NCBI GenBank assembly: GCA_029573495.1 | Contig: JAKQEI010000109.1 | Span: 1-48,934 of the forward strand | Source of the DNA: Bacteroidota bacterium | Lineage (GTDB): Bacteria; Bacteroidota; Bacteroidia; Flavobacteriales_F; PHOS-HE28 | Length of the DNA stretch: 48,934 bases | Direction of reading: 5' to 3' | In this document: positions 45,079-48,934 of the stretch, piece after piece | Position numbering within the stretch: position 1 is the first letter of the stretch | How the letters are laid out: each line of letters starts with the position of its first letter | The notes under the pieces: generated by a model | What the model was told of the DNA's origin: nothing | What the model saw: the letters and a program-made list of their open reading frames with translations, nothing else | The model's database searches: none | Translations under genes and position numbers: made by a program

Positions 45079-48000
45079 GGCTTCAGGTTGCGGATGGCCT
45101 TCGTGGGATCGAGCTTGTCGAACGCGAAGATGAAGCGGATCCGGTCCGTGACCGACCGATCGAGGAACTTCTCCTCGTCGGAGATCCGGTCGCTCACCAC
45201 GAGTGGGAACCAGATCTCCAGCACATCGCGGATCGCCGTGACACCGATGCCCGCTTCATAGTAGGTCACGCTACTGGTATGCCGGCCATCCTGGGTCACG
45301 GTGGTGATGGGTGCCATTCCTACACTGCCGAACAGGGCGAGCGGTAGCGGCACTGGAACATCGATCTCCATGTTCACAGCACCGATCCACGTATCGCTGC
45401 CTCCTTGCAGGAAGGGCGTCTTGAACGCGCCCTGTTGGGTGTTGTACTGCCGCCGGGTGAAGTGGTCGCGCGCGTTCCGCTCCAGGTAGGCGTGGTCGTA
45501 GAGCATGTCCTCCGTGCCCCAGCTCAGGCCCCAGGCATGGAGGCCGTTCCCGAGGTAGTCGTTCCGTTTCCACAGGAAGCTGCCAACGAAGGCCCGGAAC
45601 CGGATCTCATCGTTATGGTCGTTCAGTGCGAAGGCCTGGCGCAGCTCCAACGATGCGCGGAGGAAGTCCTGATGGTGCGTGACCGTGGGCAGGATGAGCG
45701 AACGATGCAACTTGCGCTTGTTCTCGGCGCGGTATTGCAGCTCGGTGTAGAAGCGCTCGTCGGAGGCCGTGATGCGTTCTCCACGGCTGGTAACGAAGTC
45801 CAGGCCATTGTGGATGTACACGCCCCGCACGCTGATCCGATGCTCCCACGGCCTGTTCAACGGATCGCGTTTCAGGTCGAAGTGGAGGTACGGCGAGACC
45901 TTGTCATACCAGACCAGGTCATCATGGTCCCGGAATTCCGTAGCCGATCGCCCGCTCACACCCACTGTGATGTTCTGGAATACGCGGCTCCGCATCCGGT
46001 CGAAGTGATGCTCGATCCGCGCGGCACCGCCCCAGCGCGCGCTCGCGAAGCCATAGAGTGGCGCCACGACCCATTCGGTGCGTTGCGAGGGGAAGGTGGT
46101 GTTGTAGGCCGCCATGCCCAGTTGCCAGCCGTCGTTGCCGTTCCACGCGGGTAGAGGCGTGTAATAGATGGTGCGGGCGTCGTTCTGCTCGAGGCCCATC
46201 AACCACTTGAAGCGCACTGGCGCCCAACGACGAAGAAGACCATGTGAACGCACGCTGTTGTTGCGGCGGTCGATATCAAGTGTGCGGTTGCCGGCGTCGA
46301 TGCGGATGCGGTCCACATCGGGCCAGGGTAGTCGCGTATACTCCGTTCTTCCCTGATGCCCGAAACCATGGTTCCAGTCCCATATCGTTCCCAGACTGTC
46401 CGCGCCGAGGTAACCGGTGATGGCGAAGGGTACCTTGGAAGGACCTTTCGCACGGTGGCCGAGGTGCATGCGCTCCTCCATTCCACCCCACAAGCGGCGG
46501 TCCAGTGATACCGCCTTCACGCTGTACTTTTCATCGGTGCATAGGAACCCCTTGAAGAGCCAGTTCAGGTCCTTGTCGCTCTCCCGCTCGAACACCTCCC
46601 GCACATCGCCTGGCTGTGGATGTTTGAATTTCCACGCTTCGAAGTAGCTGTGCAGGCAGCGCTTCATCGCCTCATCGCCGAGGTAGGCCGATAGATGATC
46701 GAAGACGAGGGCGCTCTTGGCGTACACCATGCAGCCGTAGTTGGTGCTGGTGAGATCGGCGGATGTCAGACCGATGGGTTGATCGAGGTTGCGCCGCGCG
46801 TTGAAGCGGTACATCCATTCGTTCTGCAGGCGGTGCGCATCCGGCATGTCGCCGATCAAGCCGGATAGGAACTCCAGGCCCCCAACGGTGAGACCGCTTC
46901 CGGGGTAGCGTTTGCGCATGTACATCAGTTCCAAGAAACTGTTCATGCCCTCATCCATCCATGCGTGGTCGCGTTCGTTGCTGCCGAGGATGCCGTAGAA
47001 CCAGTTGTGGCCCACCTCGTGCGCGATCACGTTGTCCAGCGTCTCCTTGCTGCCCATGTCGCCGATGATGGTGATCATCGGGTACTCCATGCCACCGCCC
47101 GTACTGATCGTACCATCGATCGCCGTGCACGCGTCATACGGGTACTCGCCCACCCATTCGCTGTAGAATCGTACACTCTCGTTCACGTAGCTCACGGCAT
47201 CGGCCCAAAGCCCGGCGTTCTTCGGGGTGAACAGCGCCCAGGTCTTTACACGGCGACCGCTCCCGGGCAGCACGACCTCGCTGTTGCGCACGATGAAGCG
47301 TTTGTCCGCGAACCACGCGAAGTCATGGACGCGGTCCTGCTTGTAACGGATGGTCTTCGTGGTGGAGGCCGAAGGCGGGAAGCTTTGACGTGCTTGCTGG
47401 TCAGTTGGCAGTGATGCCCGTTCGGCCATGAACCGTTCCTCGGTTTCCGAGTCGGTGAGCATTCCGGTCGCACCCACCACGTAGTTCTCCGGCAGGGTGA
47501 TCGTCACGTCGAAGGAACCGAACTCGCTGTAGAACTCACCCTGCGTGAGGTAGGGCATGGCATGCCAGCCCTGAGCGTCGAACACCGCAGGCTTCGGATA
47601 CCATTGTGTGATGTAATACGCCTGCTTCGAATGCCCGAGTCGCGAGAATTTCCCATCGGGGATCTTCACCCGGAAGGGTGTGCTGATGGTCACCTGTGCG
47701 CCTGGTGCGAGGGGGTTGTTCAGTTTGATCCAGCCGATGTCCGGATGGATCGCGTGGTAGCCCCAGACCGCCTTCGCCTCATCGGCATGGAAGTCCAGGC
47801 TGTCTATCCAGCCGCGTTCCTCTTCGGTGGCGAAATGGAGGTCGAGCTCGCCCATCCCATCCAATTGCCTGCACAGCGCGGTGGTCCGGTCGCGGTATGC
47901 ATTGGGCCAAAGGTGGATCCAGAGCGTATCGAGCGTGGAAGGACTGTTGTTCCTGTAGGTGAATGACTCCTGGGCGTGCAACATGTGCGCCTCGTCATCC

Positions 48001-48110
48001 AGCCGTACGTCGATCCAGTAGTCGACCTGCTGTTGGAAGTAGCCTTGGCCGCATACCAAGAGCGGGCCGAGGAGCCCGCTCAGGAAGTTCACCATTCGGA
48101 TCCAGTTCAT
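45075..48110 (-). CDS. M1-family metallopeptidase with barrel-like C-terminal region
   Basis: A 1011-residue exported protein. Signal peptide: MNWIRMVNFLSGLLGPLLVC. Residues about 30-560 are an M1 peptidase: STGGGMEYPMITII (GAMEN-like site), zinc motif HEVGHNWFYG near residue 364, and the distal E in HAWMDEGMNSFLE. From about residue 640 to the end the sequence is rich in aromatic, alternating strands with arginines and short turns (such as WQLGMAAYNTTFPSQRTEWV, ISVRGVYIHNGLDF) and closes like an outer-membrane barrel. No T9SS sorting domain is seen. If correct, the peptidase is anchored by its own barrel. Coupled to the TlpA-like gene (ATGA) and lpxH (GTGA). Confidence 0.87.
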   Translation of the reverse strand: MNWIRMVNFLSGLLGPLLVCGQGYFQQQVDYWIDVRLDDEAHMLHAQESFTYRNNSPSTLDTLWIHLWPNAYRDRTTALCRQLDGMGELDLHFATEEERGWIDSLDFHADEAKAVWGYHAIHPDIGWIKLNNPLAPGAQVTISTPFRVKIPDGKFSRLGHSKQAYYITQWYPKPAVFDAQGWHAMPYLTQGEFYSEFGSFDVTITLPENYVVGATGMLTDSETEERFMAERASLPTDQQARQSFPPSASTTKTIRYKQDRVHDFAWFADKRFIVRNSEVVLPGSGRRVKTWALFTPKNAGLWADAVSYVNESVRFYSEWVGEYPYDACTAIDGTISTGGGMEYPMITIIGDMGSKETLDNVIAHEVGHNWFYGILGSNERDHAWMDEGMNSFLELMYMRKRYPGSGLTVGGLEFLSGLIGDMPDAHRLQNEWMYRFNARRNLDQPIGLTSADLTSTNYGCMVYAKSALVFDHLSAYLGDEAMKRCLHSYFEAWKFKHPQPGDVREVFERESDKDLNWLFKGFLCTDEKYSVKAVSLDRRLWGGMEERMHLGHRAKGPSKVPFAITGYLGADSLGTIWDWNHGFGHQGRTEYTRLPWPDVDRIRIDAGNRTLDIDRRNNSVRSHGLLRRWAPVRFKWLMGLEQNDARTIYYTPLPAWNGNDGWQLGMAAYNTTFPSQRTEWVVAPLYGFASARWGGAARIEHHFDRMRSRVFQNITVGVSGRSATEFRDHDDLVWYDKVSPYLHFDLKRDPLNRPWEHRISVRGVYIHNGLDFVTSRGERITASDERFYTELQYRAENKRKLHRSLILPTVTHHQDFLRASLELRQAFALNDHNDEIRFRAFVGSFLWKRNDYLGNGLHAWGLSWGTEDMLYDHAYLERNARDHFTRRQYNTQQGAFKTPFLQGGSDTWIGAVNMEIDVPVPLPLALFGSVGMAPITTVTQDGRHTSSVTYYEAGIGVTAIRDVLEIWFPLVVSDRISDEEKFLDRSVTDRIRFIFAFDKLDPTKAIRNLKP

Positions 48111-48934
48111 GAACCGAGGATCTCCGCCAGCTTCGCGTCCAGGTCATGCGCCCGAAGTCCCTTCTCGATGATGTTGCCTTCGCGGTCCACCAACACGGTG
48201 TATGGGATGCTCTGTACGCCGTATTCCTGTGCAGCCGCATTCTGCCAGAAGCCCAGGTCGCTCACATGCTTCCACGGCAACCCGTCATCCTTGATCGCCT
48301 TCACCCACGCCGCCTGATCACGGTCCAAGGACACGCCAAGGATCTCGAAGCCCTTCGACTTGTACTTGGCATAGACCTTCTTCACATTGGGATTCTCGAT
48401 GCGGCAGGGCCGGCACCAGCTTGCCCAGAAGTCGATGAGCACCACTTTACCGCGGAGTTGGCTCAAGGCGAAGGTGCCTCCATCCGGGGTGTTCTGACGG
48501 ATCTCCGGAGCGGGACCGCCGGCTGGAACGATGTTGCTGAGGCGCTTCATTTCCTCTTCCTGCATCTTGAGCACCACCTCTTGCTGCTCCAACCGGTCAA
48601 CCTGATCGCGCATCATGGTGTAGAAGCTCGAGCGTAGCATGGTCCTGCGCAGACTGTCACGAACCTGCTTGAAGAGCCCCAGTTCCCGCTGCATGTCCAG
48701 TTTGCCCAAGGCCGCGAGTGCGGCGGGGGAGGAGGCGTGCTCAGCCGCGAAGTCCTTGCAGCGTTGGTAGAAGGCGGCGTTCAATTCGTTCAACTTCCGA
48801 ATGGTCGCGGTGTCCGGGTCGTTGCTCATGGCGGCGCGCAGTTGCTCGCGCTGCTCGTCGAATTCCCGCGAATCCCTGTAGAAAGCATGAAGCGCTTCAC
48901 TGTTCGGGGAGCCGCTCACCTTCTTGGGCATGGA
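48107..48934 (-). CDS. TlpA/ResA-like thioredoxin-fold protein, 5'-truncated by window edge
   Basis: At least 275 residues are visible; the frame is open past the window end and no signal peptide is seen, so the N-terminus is probably outside (the Met at 48931 may be internal). The N-terminal helical region (about 1-135) precedes a thioredoxin domain with VVLIDFWASWCRPCRIENP (redox CRPC), GFEILGVSLDRDQAAW and the cis-proline loop VQSIPYTVLVD. Such proteins reduce disulfides in the periplasm, and Bacteroidota versions often carry a DUF4369 N-terminal domain. Overlaps the M1 gene by ATGA (48107-48110). Confidence 0.88.
   Translation of the reverse strand, partial: SMPKKVSGSPNSEALHAFYRDSREFDEQREQLRAAMSNDPDTATIRKLNELNAAFYQRCKDFAAEHASSPAALAALGKLDMQRELGLFKQVRDSLRRTMLRSSFYTMMRDQVDRLEQQEVVLKMQEEEMKRLSNIVPAGGPAPEIRQNTPDGGTFALSQLRGKVVLIDFWASWCRPCRIENPNVKKVYAKYKSKGFEILGVSLDRDQAAWVKAIKDDGLPWKHVSDLGFWQNAAAQEYGVQSIPYTVLVDREGNIIEKGLRAHDLDAKLAEILGS

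Overview
The window (about 60% GC by eye) comes from a member of the Bacteroidota, most likely a high-GC, uncultured Flavobacteriales-like lineage. The signs are type IX secretion (T9SS) sorting domains of both type A and type B, a PorP/SprF-family protein, a PorE-like OmpA lipoprotein, a GWxTD protein, -7 promoter boxes of the Bacteroidota form TAnnTTTG, and almost no Shine-Dalgarno sequences before the ribosomal genes. No tRNA, rRNA, CRISPR array, insertion sequence or phage gene was recognised.

Positions 1-12261 (+) hold the S10-spc-alpha ribosomal superoperon, from the 3' end of rpsS to rplQ. It includes secY, map, infA and rpoA and closes with a strong terminator at 12283-12312. Several of the longer spacers in this operon contain short, GC-rich perfect hairpins. 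A GT-C-like membrane protein (-) separates the operon from carA and eno (+).

Positions 15971-20296 (-) encode an LTA-synthase-type membrane sulfatase and a secreted M1 aminopeptidase with a type A T9SS sorting domain. A helical-repeat protein of unknown function (20394-21929, +) runs tail to tail with the next block.

Positions 21933-33623 (-) form the most distinctive unit, a four-gene translationally coupled cassette. In transcription order it encodes a small secreted protein with a possible ferredoxin-like fold, a 2827-residue SprB-like adhesin with 28 repeats and a type B sorting domain, a PorP/SprF protein, and a PorE-like TPR/propeller/OmpA lipoprotein. This looks like a surface adhesin together with its own outer-membrane export and anchoring partners.

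Positions 33782-40329 (-) carry housekeeping and envelope genes: rlmB, a GWxTD protein, rmuC, an L,D-transpeptidase, a BamA/TamA-like barrel and ung. Then follow a 42-residue lipoprotein missed by length cut-offs (+), an OsmC protein (-), and an outer-membrane-like protein, lipA and gap (+). The last block (43873-48934, -) holds a lower-GC zinc-ribbon-like gene, lpxH, an M1 peptidase with a barrel-like C-terminal third, and a TlpA-like thioredoxin cut by the window edge.

Most of the window is conserved core genome. The points worth a second look are the adhesin cassette, the hairpins in the ribosomal operon, the -7 boxes lying directly against start codons, the peptidase-barrel fusion, the short lipoprotein, and the low-GC zinc-ribbon gene.
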